Shown: one piece after another, positions 21,818 to 29,646 of the stretch
How positions within the stretch are numbered: the first letter of the stretch is position 1
Layout: the number at the start of each line of letters is the position of its first letter
Assembly: GCA_000470535.1 (NCBI GenBank)
Contig: CBRG010000185.1
Coordinates: forward strand, 1-35,823
From: Streptomyces sp. AW19M42
Lineage (GTDB): Bacteria; Actinomycetota; Actinomycetes; Streptomycetales; Streptomycetaceae
DNA: 35,823 nucleotides
Reading direction: 5' to 3'
Position numbers and translations under genes: made by a program
The notes under the pieces: generated by a model
Told to the model about the DNA's origin: nothing
Seen by the model: the letters and a program-made list of their open reading frames with translations, nothing else
The model's database searches: none

Positions 21818-22411
21818 TCAGCCCAGCGCGTCCTCGATCATCGCCGCCCACTGCGCCACCACTCGGCGGCGGCGGGCCGTGTCGTCGGTGAGGACGTTGG
21901 CCAGGCCCAGACCGCGTGCCATGTCCAGGAGCCCCTGAACCGTTTCGCGTACGCCGGGGCGGTTCTCGTCGGCGTGCAGGAGGCCGACGGCGATGCGGTG
22001 GGTCTCCCGGCCGACGCGGGCTTCGAGTTCGGTGACGCGCGGGCGGAGCTGCTCCTCGTTGGAGGCGGCGGCCCAGAGCTGGAGGGCGGCGCGGAAGAGC
22101 GGCCCGGTGTAGAGGTCGACGAGGGCGGCGACGACCGCCGCGCGGTCCTGGTCGGGCAGCGCCCGCAGGGCGGCGGAGCGTTCCTCCGCGACGTACTCGA
22201 CGGCCGCGGTGAACAGGTCCTCGCGGGTCGGGAAGTGGTGCTGGGCGGCGCCACGCGAGACCCCGGCGCGTTCCGCGACGACGGAGACGGTGGAGCCCGC
22301 CCAGCCGTGTTCGGCCAGGCAGGAGACCGCGGCTTCCAGGAGCCGCATGCGGGTGGCCCGGCTGCGGTCCTGCTTGGGGCCGGGGCTCCTGCCCTGTGTC
22401 ACCACACCCAT
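21818..22411 (-). CDS. TetR-family regulator of the acyl-CoA catabolic operon
   Basis: A 197-residue protein with an N-terminal HTH (about 18-63): RMRLLEAAVSCLAEHGWAGS, then VVAERAGVSRGAAQHHFPTR. The ligand-binding helical domain fills the rest. It is the last gene of the leftward operon and overlaps the end of the enoyl-CoA hydratase gene by 13 nt. TetR regulators encoded with acyl-CoA genes usually respond to acyl-CoAs or free acids. The best operator candidate is the CAAGC-GT-GCTTG palindrome at 32203-32214 in the operon promoter, 9.8 kb away. The pairing is inference. Confidence 0.9.
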   Translation of the reverse strand: MGVVTQGRSPGPKQDRSRATRMRLLEAAVSCLAEHGWAGSTVSVVAERAGVSRGAAQHHFPTREDLFTAAVEYVAEERSAALRALPDQDRAAVVAALVDLYTGPLFRAALQLWAAASNEEQLRPRVTELEARVGRETHRIAVGLLHADENRPGVRETVQGLLDMARGLGLANVLTDDTARRRRVVAQWAAMIEDALG

Positions 22412-23136
22412 GCGGGATCCCGTCGTTCGAGGAAGGCCGTCATCCCCTCGCGGGCCTCCTCGGAGGCGAAGAGTGCCGCCGATCGGGCGATGAGGTCTTC
22501 CGCGTGCTGGTCGAAACTCTCCAGCACACTAGCCGCGACCAGCTCCTTCGATGCCCGCAGCCCCTGCGGGGAGGCCCGGCGCAGTCCGTCGAGTACGGGC
22601 GCGAGGGCCTCGTCCACGTCGTCGGCGGCGGCCAGCGTGATGAGGGAGATCCGGGCGGCCTCCGCGGCGTCGAAGCGTTCCCCGGTGAGGTAGTAGCGGG
22701 CGGCGGCGCGCGGGTCCATGCGCGGCAGCAGGGGCATCGAGATGACGGCCGGGGCGAGGCCCAGGCGGGATTCGGTCAGCGCGAAGGTGGCCCCGGGTCC
22801 GGCCGCCGAGATGTCGCAGGCGCCGAGCAGCCCGAGCCCGCCCGCCCGGACATGGCCGGTGACCCGGGCCACCACCGGTTTGGGCAGCGCGACGATCTGC
22901 CGCATCAGCGCGACGAAGGCCGCCGGGTCCGCGGGGGCGGTCAGGTCGGCGCCCGCGCAGAAGGTGTTGCCGGTGTGGGTGAGGACGACGGCCCGCACGG
23001 TGTCGTCGGCCGCGCACGCGGCGAGCGCGGCCGAGAGCTCACCGACCAGCCGCGCGGACAGCGCGTTGCGGTTGGCCGGTGAGTCCAGGGTCAGGGTGGT
23101 GATACCGCGCTCGTGCGTGGGGGCGGCCGGCGTCAT
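22399..23136 (-). CDS. enoyl-CoA hydratase/isomerase family protein
   Basis: A 245-residue crotonase-fold protein. The oxyanion loops are FCAGADL (about 60-66) and GHVRAGGLGLLGACD (about 93-107). Of the two Glu residues used by classical hydratases, the first position (in GGGCEL) is Gly here (AGGLGL), while the second is kept in FALTESRLGL. The same Gly replacement occurs, as I recall, in hydratases acting on methylglutaconyl- and isohexenylglutaconyl-type CoAs (LiuC/AtuE). That fits a carboxylase in the same operon. It would hydrate the carboxylated enoyl-CoA. It is coupled to the ligase gene by a 4-nt overlap and to the TetR gene by 13 nt. Confidence 0.85.
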   Translation of the reverse strand: MTPAAPTHERGITTLTLDSPANRNALSARLVGELSAALAACAADDTVRAVVLTHTGNTFCAGADLTAPADPAAFVALMRQIVALPKPVVARVTGHVRAGGLGLLGACDISAAGPGATFALTESRLGLAPAVISMPLLPRMDPRAAARYYLTGERFDAAEAARISLITLAAADDVDEALAPVLDGLRRASPQGLRASKELVAASVLESFDQHAEDLIARSAALFASEEAREGMTAFLERRDPAWVW

Positions 23137-24758
23137 GGGGTCTTCTCCGGGGTGTCGGGGGCGGTGCGGGCCTTCTCGCGGTCGCGCAGTTCGCGGCGCA
23201 GGATCTTGCCGGACACGGCGCGCGGTACGGCGTCGATGAACTCGACCTGCCGGATCTTCTTGTACGGGGCGACGCGCTCGGTGACGTACGACATGACGTC
23301 GTCCGCCGTGAGGTCGACGGGGGTGACGGTCGGCCGGCGGACGAGGAAGGCCTTGGGGACCTCGTTGCCCTCCGCGTCGTCCACGCCGATCACGGCCGCG
23401 TCGGCTATGGACGCGTGGCCGAGCAGCAGCGCTTCGAGTTCGGCGGGGGCGACCTGGTAGCCCTTGTACTTGATGAGTTCCTTGACCCGGTCGACGACGA
23501 ACAGCCAGCCGTCCTCGTCCACCCGCCCGATGTCCCCGGTGCGCAGCCAGCCGTCGGGGTCGATCATCGCGGCGGTGGCTTCCGGCCGGCCGAGGTAGCC
23601 CTTCATCACCTGCGGGCCACGGATCAGGATCTCGCCGTCGGTGCCGGTTCCGGCGTCCTCGCCGGGGGCGTCGAGGGAGACGATGCGCATCTCGGTGTTG
23701 GGCAGCAGGGTGCCGACGGCCCCGGGCGGCGGGTTCTGGGCGGCCAGCGGGACGACGTGGGTGCCGGGCGAGAGTTCCGTCATCCCGTACGCCTGGCGCA
23801 GGGGCGGCAGGCCGAGCCGGCGTGAGCAGGCGGCGGCGAGTTCGGCGTCGAGCGGGGCGGCGGAGCTGACGATGTACTCAAGCGAGGACAGGTCGTACCG
23901 GTCGACGACCGGGTGCTTCGCGAGGGCCAGCACGATCGGAGGGGCCACGTACAGGCCTGTGATGCGGTGCGTCTCGATCGCGGTCAGGAACTGGGCGAGG
24001 TCGAAGCGCGGCAGGACGACGACGGTGGCGCCGCTCCGCAGCGGTGCGTTCACCAGGGCGGTGAGCCCGTAGATGTGGAAGAAGGGGAGCACGGCCAGGA
24101 TGCGGGAGTTGGTGCCCATGGGGACGAAGGGGCGCAGCTGTTCCAGGTTGGTGGCTATGGAGCGGTGGGTGAGCATGACGCCCTTGGGGGTGCCGGTGGT
24201 GCCGGAGGAGTACGGCAGCGCGGCGATGTCCTCGGCCGGGTCGATGGTGACCATCGGTTCGGGGGCGGTGGTGGTGAGCATGTCGAGGACGGAGGTGTGC
24301 CCTTCGGCGTGGTCGCAGACGAAGATCTCCTCGATGCCGCCGACGAGTTCGGCCGCGCGGCGGGCGGTGTTCAGGAGCGGGGAGACGGTGACGATCCAGC
24401 GCGCGGAGGAGTCGCGGAGCTGCCCCGCGAACTCCTCCGCCGTGGCGAGCGGGTGGGCGGTGGTGACGGTGGCGCCGGCCCGGGTGGCGCCGAAGAAGAC
24501 GGCCGGGTAGGCGATGGTGTTCGGGCTGTGCAGGGCGAGCACGTCGCCCTTGACGAGTCCGGCGGCGGCCAGCCCCGCGGCGATCTTCCGGTGGAAGGAG
24601 TCGAGCTGCCGGTAGGTGAGCCGGTTACTGCCGTCCGTGCCGTCGATCAGGGCGACCCGGTCGCCGAACTCCTCTGCGGCCTGGCCCAGCACCGCGTCGT
24701 GGATGGCTGTGTCGAGTGGCTGGACGTCGGGGTAGTCGCTCCGGAACACGTGCGCCAT
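23133..24758 (-). CDS. AMP-forming acyl-CoA ligase (4-coumarate:CoA-ligase-like)
   Basis: This 541-residue adenylate-forming enzyme has the phosphate loop LPYSSGTTGTPKGVMLTHRS (about 190-210), the ATP motif QAYGMTELSPG, GEILIRGPQVMKGY, the hinge TGDIGRVDEDGW, and the catalytic Lys near the C-terminus in PRAVSGKILRREL. It joins CoA to a carboxylic acid through an acyl-AMP. The closest relative I recall is S. coelicolor cinnamate/4-coumarate:CoA ligase. The operon context (gamma-carboxylase, AtuA-like protein) suggests that a branched aliphatic acid may be the natural substrate. A 150-nt gap with a hairpin separates it from the acyl-CoA dehydrogenase gene; the hydratase gene overlaps its stop. 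Confidence 0.9.
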   Translation of the reverse strand: MAHVFRSDYPDVQPLDTAIHDAVLGQAAEEFGDRVALIDGTDGSNRLTYRQLDSFHRKIAAGLAAAGLVKGDVLALHSPNTIAYPAVFFGATRAGATVTTAHPLATAEEFAGQLRDSSARWIVTVSPLLNTARRAAELVGGIEEIFVCDHAEGHTSVLDMLTTTAPEPMVTIDPAEDIAALPYSSGTTGTPKGVMLTHRSIATNLEQLRPFVPMGTNSRILAVLPFFHIYGLTALVNAPLRSGATVVVLPRFDLAQFLTAIETHRITGLYVAPPIVLALAKHPVVDRYDLSSLEYIVSSAAPLDAELAAACSRRLGLPPLRQAYGMTELSPGTHVVPLAAQNPPPGAVGTLLPNTEMRIVSLDAPGEDAGTGTDGEILIRGPQVMKGYLGRPEATAAMIDPDGWLRTGDIGRVDEDGWLFVVDRVKELIKYKGYQVAPAELEALLLGHASIADAAVIGVDDAEGNEVPKAFLVRRPTVTPVDLTADDVMSYVTERVAPYKKIRQVEFIDAVPRAVSGKILRRELRDREKARTAPDTPEKTP

Positions 24759-24784
24759 GACGGGAGTCCCTTCGATGCGGATGG

Positions 24785-24812
24785 CGGGGCGGCCGCGTGG
24801 GCGGCCGCCCCG
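24785..24812. other. 12-bp hairpin in the operon's only sizeable gap
   Basis: C-GGGGCGGCCGC (24785-24796) pairs with GCGGCCGCCCC-G (24801-24812) around GTGG. It lies between the acyl-CoA dehydrogenase and ligase genes. It could be an attenuating terminator or a processing site that sets different levels for the two operon halves. There is no T-run on the minus strand. Confidence 0.55.
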
Positions 24813-24908
24813 TACGACGCGTGGCGTGCGGCGCCGGGCCGGTGCCCGCCCCCGGGGGTGGGGGATGCGGCGGGTTCCGTACGGCGTGGAGGGACAGAAT
24901 GGCGGCTG

Positions 24909-26069
24909 TCAGTACGACTTGGGGAGACCCAGGGACTGATGGGATACGTAGTTCAGGATCATTTCCCGGCTGACCGGCGCGATCCGGGCCACCCGGGACG
25001 CGGTGATCAGGGAGCCGAGGCCGTACTCGCGGGTGAGTCCGTTGCCGCCGAGGGTGTGCACGGCCTGGTCGACGGCCTTCACGCACGCCTCTCCGGCCGC
25101 GTACTTCGCCATGTTCGCGGCCTCGCCCGCCCCGGCGTCGTCCCCGTCGTCGTAGAGCCGGGCGGCCTTCTGCATCATCAGCCGGGCCAGTTCGAGTTCG
25201 ATGTGGGCCTGGGCGAGGGGGTGCGCGATGGCCTGGTGGGCGCCGATGGGTTCCTTCCACACCTGGCGGGTCTTCGCGTACTCGACGGCCCGGCCCAGCG
25301 CGTAGCGGCCCATCCCGATGCCGAAAGCCGCGGTCATGATGCGTTCCGGGTTGAGCCCGGCGAAGAGCTGGAGGAGGCCCGCGTCCTCGTCCCCGACGAG
25401 TGCGTCGGCGGGCAGCCTCACGTCGTCCAGGACGAGTTCGAACTGCTTCTCCGGGGCCTGGAGCTCCATGTCGATCTGTGACCGCTGGAAGCCGGGGGCC
25501 TCGCGCGGGACGATGAAGAGGCAGGGCTTGAGCCTGCCCGACCTGGCGTCCTCCGTGCGGCCGACGATGAGTGTCGCGTCGGCTATGTCGACGCCGGAGA
25601 CGAAGACCTTGCGGCCGGTGAGGACCCACTCCTCGCCGTCGCGGCGGGCGGTGGTGGTGATCCGGTGCGAGTTGGAACCGGCGTCCGGCTCGGTGATGCC
25701 GAAGGCCATGGTGAGGCTGCCGTCCGCGAGGCCGGGCAGCCACTGGCGCTTCTGCGCGTCGGTGCCGAAGCGGGCGATGACGGTGCCGCAGATGGCGGGC
25801 GAGACGACCATCATCAGGAGCGGCGAGCCCGCCGCCCCCAACTCCTCCAGGACGATGGAGAGTTCCGCCATCCCACTGCCTCCGCCGCCGTACTCCTCGG
25901 GGAGGTTCACGCCGAGGTAGCCGAGCTTGGCGGCCTCCGCCCACAGCTCGCGGGGGTGGGCGCCTTCACGGACGACGGACGTCATGTAGTCGCGCCCGTA
26001 CCGTGTGCCGAGGGCGGCGACGGCTGCGCGCAGGGCCTGGTGCTCTTCGGTTTCGAGGACGGTGCTCAT
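24909..26069 (-). CDS. acyl-CoA dehydrogenase
   Basis: A 386-residue FAD enzyme with the usual three domains: an N-terminal helical part with VNLPEEYGGGGSGMAELSIV, a middle beta domain with MAFGITEPDAGSNSHRI and LTGRKVFVSGVDIADAT, and a C-terminal helical part with VHTLGGNGLTREYGLGSLI, whose Glu is the likely catalytic base. It introduces the alpha,beta double bond that the carboxylase of this operon needs. The layout resembles FadE12 of the mycobacterial accD2-accA2 cluster. It is coupled to the carboxylase alpha gene by a 4-nt overlap. Confidence 0.92.
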   Translation of the reverse strand: MSTVLETEEHQALRAAVAALGTRYGRDYMTSVVREGAHPRELWAEAAKLGYLGVNLPEEYGGGGSGMAELSIVLEELGAAGSPLLMMVVSPAICGTVIARFGTDAQKRQWLPGLADGSLTMAFGITEPDAGSNSHRITTTARRDGEEWVLTGRKVFVSGVDIADATLIVGRTEDARSGRLKPCLFIVPREAPGFQRSQIDMELQAPEKQFELVLDDVRLPADALVGDEDAGLLQLFAGLNPERIMTAAFGIGMGRYALGRAVEYAKTRQVWKEPIGAHQAIAHPLAQAHIELELARLMMQKAARLYDDGDDAGAGEAANMAKYAAGEACVKAVDQAVHTLGGNGLTREYGLGSLITASRVARIAPVSREMILNYVSHQSLGLPKSY

Positions 26070-28030
26070 GCGGTCTCCTCAGCGGGTGCGGATACGTCTT
26101 CCGTGACGACGGCGAGCAGTGCGCCGACCTCCACCTGGAGGCCGGGGGTGGCGTGCAGGGTGGTGAGGGTGCCGTTGGCGGGGGCGAGGATGCGGTGCTC
26201 CATCTTCATCGCCTCCAGCCAGATCAGCGGCTGCCCGGCCTCGACGGCGGACCCGGCCGCCAGGCCCTCGGCCAGCCGGACGACGGTGCCGGGCATCGGG
26301 GCGAGCAGGGAGCCGGGTTCGGTCCGCTCGGCGGGGTCGGTGAACCGGGGCAGGGCGGTGAAGGCGTACAGCCCGGTGGCGGTGTCCACGTACCGCCGGT
26401 CGTCGTGGATGTGGACGTCGAAGTGCCGTGTGACGCCGCCGGTTTCGAGGGTGGCACGGACCCGCCCGGCGGAGACGACGCGGACGCCCTCCGTGCCGAC
26501 GGCCAGGCCGTCGCGGGTGGGGCGGTAGGTGATCTCGTACGCGCCGCCGTCCGGTTCGCCGCGGTAGCGGCGGAGCTGGGGCTGCGAGGGGAGGTTGCGC
26601 CAGGCGCCGAAGCGGGCGAACCCTCCTGCGGTCCCGGCCGTGGCGTTGCGGGCCGCCTCGACGACGGCGGCGGCGGTCGCGGCCAGCCGTACGGCCGCCT
26701 CTTCCGGCACGGAGGTCAGGGCGGCCAGGTGGCGTTCGTAGAAGCCGGTGTCGAGGCGGGCCGCCGCGAAGTCCGGGTGGCGCAGGGAGCGTACGAGCAG
26801 GTCGCGGTTGGTGACCGGGCCGTGCACGCGGGCGCGCTCCAGGGCGCGGGCCAGCAGGCGGACGGCTTCGACGCGGGTGGGGGCGTGCGCGATCACCTTG
26901 GCGATCATCGGGTCGTAGTGCACGCCGATGGTGTCACCGTTGGTGTACCCGGTGTCCAGGCGCACACCGGGCTCGTCCGGCACATGGAACGAGAGCAGCG
27001 CTCCGGTCTGTGGCTGCCAGTCGCGCGCCGGGTCCTCCGCGTAGAGCCGGGCCTCGACGGCGTGCCCGGCGGGCTGCGGGGGCTCGGCGGAGGGCAGCGG
27101 TTCGCCCTCCGCGGTGCGCAGCTGGAGGGCGACCAGGTCGAGACCGAACACGGCCTCCGTCACCGGGTGTTCCACCTGGAGGCGGGTGTTCATCTCCAGG
27201 AAGTACGGCCGCCCGTCCTCGGTGACCAGGAATTCGACGGTGCCCGCGCCCCGGTAGCCGACGGCCCGTGCGGCGGTCACCGCGGCGGCGTGCAGCCGGT
27301 CGCGCAGCTCGTCGGCCAGGCCGGGTGCGGGGGCCTCCTCGATGACCTTCTGGTGGCGGCGCTGGAGCGAGCAGTCCCGGGTGCCGAGCGCCCAGACGCG
27401 GTCGTGCTCGTCGGCCATGATCTGGACCTCGACGTGCCGGCCGCGCTCCACGTACGGCTCCGCGAAGACCTCCCCGTCCCCGAAGGCGGAGAGCGCCTCG
27501 GCGGCGGCAGCGGTCAGCTCGCCTTCCAGGTCGACCAGTTCGCGCACGATCCGCATCCCCCGGCCGCCGCCGCCGGAGGCCGCCTTGAGCAGCAGCGGCA
27601 GGTCCTCGGCGCGGGCCGCCGCCGGGTCGACGGGGGCGAGCAGCGGCACCCCGGCGGCGGCCATCAGCTCCTTGGCCCGGGTCTTGGACGCCATCAGCTC
27701 GATGGCCCTGACCGGCGGGCCGACCCAGGTCAGCCCCGCGTCCCGCACGGCGGTGGCGAACCCGGCGTTCTCGGACAGGAAGCCGTACCCGGGGTGGACG
27801 GCGTCCGCGCCCGCCGCGAGGGCGGCGGCCACGACGAGATCACCGCGCAGATACGTATCGGAGGGGGCGGCCCCCGGCAGCCGTACGGCGGTGTCGGCCT
27901 CCCGCACGTGCAGCGCGTCGGCGTCCGCGTCGGAGTACACGGCGACGGTGGCGATGCCGAGCGCACGGCAGGTGCGGAAGATCCGGCAGGCGATCTCGCC
28001 CCGGTTGGCGACAAGGAGAGCAGTGATCAT
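26066..28030 (-). CDS. acyl-CoA carboxylase alpha subunit (biotin carboxylase + BCCP)
   Basis: The ATG at 28030 (MITALLVANRGEIACRIFRT) gives 654 residues; upstream residues belong to the overlapping beta gene. Domains: biotin carboxylase (1 to about 445), with SGGGGRGMRIV as the Gly-rich ATP loop, GTRDCSLQRRHQK and LEMNTRLQVEHPVTE in the active site; a linker/BT-like region; and a biotinyl domain with EAMKMEHRI, where Lys609 carries biotin. The enzyme loads CO2 on biotin with ATP for transfer by the beta subunit. The single-chain alpha form is shared by methylcrotonyl-, geranyl- and propionyl-CoA carboxylases. Context favours a methylcrotonyl- or geranyl-type substrate. Confidence 0.93.
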   Translation of the reverse strand: MITALLVANRGEIACRIFRTCRALGIATVAVYSDADADALHVREADTAVRLPGAAPSDTYLRGDLVVAAALAAGADAVHPGYGFLSENAGFATAVRDAGLTWVGPPVRAIELMASKTRAKELMAAAGVPLLAPVDPAAARAEDLPLLLKAASGGGGRGMRIVRELVDLEGELTAAAAEALSAFGDGEVFAEPYVERGRHVEVQIMADEHDRVWALGTRDCSLQRRHQKVIEEAPAPGLADELRDRLHAAAVTAARAVGYRGAGTVEFLVTEDGRPYFLEMNTRLQVEHPVTEAVFGLDLVALQLRTAEGEPLPSAEPPQPAGHAVEARLYAEDPARDWQPQTGALLSFHVPDEPGVRLDTGYTNGDTIGVHYDPMIAKVIAHAPTRVEAVRLLARALERARVHGPVTNRDLLVRSLRHPDFAAARLDTGFYERHLAALTSVPEEAAVRLAATAAAVVEAARNATAGTAGGFARFGAWRNLPSQPQLRRYRGEPDGGAYEITYRPTRDGLAVGTEGVRVVSAGRVRATLETGGVTRHFDVHIHDDRRYVDTATGLYAFTALPRFTDPAERTEPGSLLAPMPGTVVRLAEGLAAGSAVEAGQPLIWLEAMKMEHRILAPANGTLTTLHATPGLQVEVGALLAVVTEDVSAPAEETA

Positions 28031-28038
28031 GTGGGTGC

Positions 28039-29646
28039 TCACATCCGGAAGATGCCGAAGCCGCCGCGGGCGCCCTCGACCGGTGCGGTGTGGATGGCGG
28101 ACAGGCACATCCCGAGGACGGTCCTGGTGTCGCGGGGGTCGATGACCCCGTCGTCGTACAGGCGGCCGGACAGGAACATCGGCAGGGACTCCGACTCGAT
28201 CTGCTGCTCGACCATGGCGCGCAGTCCGGCGTCCGCCTCGTCGTCGTACGGGCGCCCCTTCGCTGCGGCGGAGGCGCGGGCGACGATGGAGAGCACCCCG
28301 GCCAGCTGCTGCGGGCCCATGACGGCGGACTTGCTGCTGGGCCAGGCGAACAGGAAGCGCGGGTCGTAGGCCCTGCCGCACATGCCGTAGTGCCCGGCGC
28401 CGTAGGAGGCGCCCATCAGGACGGACAGGTGCGGGACCTTGGAGTTCGACACCGCGTTGATCATCATCGCGCCGTGCTTGATGATGCCGCCCTGTTCGTA
28501 CTCCTTGCCGACCATGTAGCCGGTGGTGTTGTGCAGGAAGAGGAGCGGGATGTCGCGCTGGTTGGCGAGCTGGATGAACTGCGCCGCCTTCTGCGACTCC
28601 TCGCTGAACAGCACGCCCTGCGCGTTGGCGAGGATGCCGACGGGGTAGCCGTGCAGCCGGGCCCAGCCGGTGACCAGGCTGGTCCCGTAGAGCGGTTTGA
28701 ACGCGTCGAAGTCCGAGCCGTCGACCAGCCGGGCGATGACCTCGCGCGGGTCGAAGGGCACCTTCAGATCGCCGGGGACGATGCCGATCAGCTCGTCCTG
28801 GTCGTACTTGGGCGGCTCGGCCGGGCCCGGCTCCGGGTGCGCCTTGCGCCAGTTGAGTCGGGCGACGATCCGGCGGGCCTGGCGCAGCGCGTCCGGTTCG
28901 TCGGCGGCGAAGTGGTCGGCGAGGCCGGAGGTGCGGGCGTGCATCTCGGCGCCGCCGAGCGATTCGTCGTCGCTCTCCTCGCCGGTCGCCATCTTCACCA
29001 GGGGCGGACCGCCGAGGAAGACCTTGGACCGCTCCTTGATCATCACGGTGTGGTCGGACATGCCGGGGACGTACGCCCCGCCCGCCGTGGAGTTACCGAA
29101 GACGACGGCCACGGTCGGGATACCGGCGGCGGAGAGGCGGGTGAGGTCGCGGAAGAGCGCCCCGCCGGGGATGAAGATCTCCTTCTGGGAGGGTAGATCG
29201 GCGCCCCCGGACTCGACCAGGCTGATGGTGGGCAGCCGGTTGGCGAAGGCGATCTCGTTGGCGCGCAGGGCCTTCTTCAGCGTCCAGGGGTTGGAGGCGC
29301 CGCCGCGTACGGTCGGGTCGTTGGCGGTGATCAGGCACTCCACGCCCTCGACCACCCCGATCCCGGTGACGAGCGAGGCGCCGACCGTGTATCCGGGGGC
29401 CTCGCTGCCCCAGGCGGCGAGCGGCGACAGCTCCAGGAACGGGGTGTCCTGGTCGATCAGCAGCTCGATGCGCTCGCGGGCCAGCAGCTTGCCGCGCGCC
29501 CGGTGCCGCTCGACGTACTTCTCGCCACCGCCCTCCAGCGCCTTGGCGTGCGCGGCGTCGAGGCCGGTGAGCTTGTCGAGCATGGCCGCGCGGTTCGCGG
29601 CGTATTCGGGGCTCGCGGTGTCGAGCCCGGTGGGCAGGACGGTCAT
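28039..29646 (-). CDS. acyl-CoA carboxylase beta subunit (carboxyltransferase)
   Basis: The ATG at 29646 (MTVLPTGLDTASPEYAANRA) gives 535 residues. Two crotonase-like lobes are evident. The N-lobe has ERIELLIDQDTPFLELSPLA and FGNSTAGGAYVPGMSDHT. The C-lobe has LYGTSLVTGWARLHGYPVGI, NTTGYMVGKEYEQGGIIKHG and GASYGAGHYGMCGRAYDPRF. These Gly-rich oxyanion segments follow methylcrotonyl/geranyl-CoA carboxyltransferases more than propionyl-CoA ones. Where methylcrotonyl-type enzymes have an FGRIFxNQ loop, this protein reads IPGGALFRDL, so the acyl pocket probably differs. It acts with the alpha subunit encoded 8 nt downstream and overlaps the AtuA-like gene by 4 nt. Confidence 0.93.
   Translation of the reverse strand: MTVLPTGLDTASPEYAANRAAMLDKLTGLDAAHAKALEGGGEKYVERHRARGKLLARERIELLIDQDTPFLELSPLAAWGSEAPGYTVGASLVTGIGVVEGVECLITANDPTVRGGASNPWTLKKALRANEIAFANRLPTISLVESGGADLPSQKEIFIPGGALFRDLTRLSAAGIPTVAVVFGNSTAGGAYVPGMSDHTVMIKERSKVFLGGPPLVKMATGEESDDESLGGAEMHARTSGLADHFAADEPDALRQARRIVARLNWRKAHPEPGPAEPPKYDQDELIGIVPGDLKVPFDPREVIARLVDGSDFDAFKPLYGTSLVTGWARLHGYPVGILANAQGVLFSEESQKAAQFIQLANQRDIPLLFLHNTTGYMVGKEYEQGGIIKHGAMMINAVSNSKVPHLSVLMGASYGAGHYGMCGRAYDPRFLFAWPSSKSAVMGPQQLAGVLSIVARASAAAKGRPYDDEADAGLRAMVEQQIESESLPMFLSGRLYDDGVIDPRDTRTVLGMCLSAIHTAPVEGARGGFGIFRM

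Noticed and set aside
24765..24908. Second promoter/operator for the ligase half of the catabolic operon
   Set aside because: The gap has a hairpin but no CAAGCnnGCTTG copy and no convincing -10/-35 pair on the minus strand.
26003..28369. 788-codon rightward ORF opposite the carboxylase alpha gene
   Set aside because: The opposite strand encodes an unmistakable biotin carboxylase with all motifs; this frame is a shadow.
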